Below are positions 34,707-35,736 of a DNA stretch of 35,736 bases, one piece after another. The DNA is from Ignavibacteriales bacterium CG_4_9_14_3_um_filter_34_10 (GTDB lineage: Bacteria > Bacteroidota > Ignavibacteria > Ignavibacteriales > Melioribacteraceae), in assembly GCA_002790395.1 (NCBI GenBank), contig PFVB01000194.1, forward strand, positions 1 to 35,736. The letters are read 5' to 3'. The stretch's first letter is position 1, and every line of letters starts with the position of its first letter. The notes below the pieces were generated by a model, which saw nothing but the letters and a program-made list of their open reading frames with translations, did no database searches and was not told the origin of the DNA. A program made the translations under genes and the position numbers.

Positions 34707-35729
34707 CTATTGAACAATTTTTGAGATAAGGATCGACAGGATTGATTTATTATCAAGTGGAGTTGATTTGATTGAAATGTCAGCTTCTAATAAAGCTTTA
34801 ATTGCATTTCGCATTTTTTCTTCATTTCTCAAATAAACAGCTTTTTCACAGTTTTTATAAAAATAAGGGGATACTCCTGCTATTTTGGCTGCTTCCATAA
34901 ATGGTAATTTTTGAGTAGAGATATCAATGATTTTCACAACTGTTGAAATAAATCTGATCAATAATCCAACTATGTTGCTTATTGTCCTTTCATCACCTTT
35001 ATCAAGCAACGAATAAGCTATTTCAAGAGCCTTTGCTTTATCACGAACAATAATTGCATCCAACAAATTAAAAACATTATATTCTTTCGTAAAAGAGGCT
35101 AAATTCTCTATCAACTCTATCGTAATTTCTTGGTTTTCAGATAAAAAACTGGAGAACTTTGTTAAATTCATTTCAAGCAGAGATTTATCTTCGCCAACAA
35201 AATCAATCAACGATTCGGCATTTTGACGATTGATTTTCAGATTCAACTTCGCAGCTCTGCTTACAGTCCAGGATGTCAATTCATTTCTATTAAGATCACG
35301 CGCTTCAAATAAATATTTTTTTTCAATTAATACTTTGTTGAGTTTCTCACGCATGTCAATTTTTTTGCCTTTTTGGGTGATAACCAAAAAAGTAAATTCA
35401 GAAGGATTCTGTATGTATTCGATAAAATTTTTTTTATCATTTAAGAGTTCAAAATTCTTCAAGGTGATTAATTTTTTGCCGCCACTAAAAGGAAAAGAAT
35501 ATGCCAAATCAACAATTTGATTAATATCGCTGCTTTTTTGCAGTTCAATATCTTCCATGTCAAAGTCACTTAAAATAAATTCTGATAGGGTTTTCTTAAT
35601 CAGACTTACAGCATTTGAAATTGTAAATTCATCCTCGCCGAAAAGAAAATAGACAGGAAGTAAATTTTCTTTTTTTAAGTACTTATTAATATTATAAATC
35701 GATTCTATCGCAATATCTTCTTTAGCCAT
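34707..35729 (-). CDS. holA: DNA polymerase III subunit delta
   Basis: The 340-residue protein matches HolA, the clamp-loader subunit that opens the beta sliding clamp. The N-terminal LLPVYFLFGEDEFTISNAVSLIKK and the strand GGKKLITLKNFELL, followed by FLVITQKGKKIDMREKL and the C-terminal helical collar domain (about 215-335, FNLLDAIIVRDKAKALEIAYSLLDKGDE), fit the family. Length is typical. Its ATG at 35729 is seven bases from the window end, so its upstream context is not visible. It is 57 bp upstream of the sigma gene. Confidence 0.93.
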   Translation of the reverse strand: MAKEDIAIESIYNINKYLKKENLLPVYFLFGEDEFTISNAVSLIKKTLSEFILSDFDMEDIELQKSSDINQIVDLAYSFPFSGGKKLITLKNFELLNDKKNFIEYIQNPSEFTFLVITQKGKKIDMREKLNKVLIEKKYLFEARDLNRNELTSWTVSRAAKLNLKINRQNAESLIDFVGEDKSLLEMNLTKFSSFLSENQEITIELIENLASFTKEYNVFNLLDAIIVRDKAKALEIAYSLLDKGDERTISNIVGLLIRFISTVVKIIDISTQKLPFMEAAKIAGVSPYFYKNCEKAVYLRNEEKMRNAIKALLEADISIKSTPLDNKSILSILISKIVQ

Positions 35730-35736
35730 TATTTTT

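Overview
The window is a densely coded, AT-rich chromosomal segment from a Gram-negative bacterium. Lipopolysaccharide-type glycosyltransferases (a heptosyltransferase family member and a WaaE-like enzyme), an MsbA-like exporter and the MEP isoprenoid enzyme IspD point to an outer-membrane bearing organism. The overall gene repertoire (a WCxDS thioredoxin-like protein, sodium:solute symporters, an intramembrane PgpH-type HD protein, a RodZ-like protein, type B L31) suggests the Bacteroidota/Chlorobiota group, perhaps Ignavibacteria. That placement is an inference; there is no rRNA or tRNA gene in the window to test it. No stretch longer than 300 bases lacks a gene. I saw no insertion sequence, CRISPR array or phage gene.

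Layout. (1) Positions 1-5019, plus strand: housekeeping run queA (5' truncated), ispD, plsY, gpsA, recG. (2) Positions 5127-8854, plus strand: a compact four-gene unit of two ATP-grasp ligases resembling D-Ala-D-Ala ligase, a GNAT acetyltransferase and a lysine 2,3-aminomutase family radical SAM enzyme. This is the best candidate for an undescribed pathway: it looks able to make a beta-lysine (or related beta-amino acid), acylate it and ligate it to something else. The first ligase lacks a normal start codon and probably begins at ATA 5127. (3) Positions 8851-12116, minus strand: a single-cysteine thioredoxin-like protein, NAD kinase and an ABC exporter. (4) Positions 12232-13233, plus strand: a Stealth-family sugar-phosphate transferase with a TTG start and an almost perfect Shine-Dalgarno. 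(5) Positions 13238-20468, minus strand: seven tightly packed glycan genes, ending in a CDP-glycerol glycerophosphotransferase-like gene that converges on the Stealth gene. (6) Positions 20525-28772, minus strand: XerC/D recombinase, PgpH-like HD phosphodiesterase, HAD phosphatase, two sodium:solute symporters, a STAS protein and an unknown protein. (7) Positions 28775-35729, minus strand: ligA, a RodZ-like gene, rsmB, rpmE (with a clear intrinsic terminator), a putative anti-sigma factor, an ECF sigma factor and holA.

How the genes work together. Regions 3-5 look like a surface-glycan locus: glycosyltransferases build an LPS core or O-chain, the exporter could move lipid-linked material, and two different phosphotransferases (Stealth and TagB/SpsB-like) could add phosphodiester-linked groups. 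Regions 2 and 6 may both touch osmotic physiology (possible beta-amino acid solute, possible c-di-AMP turnover, sodium-coupled uptake), but that link is speculative.
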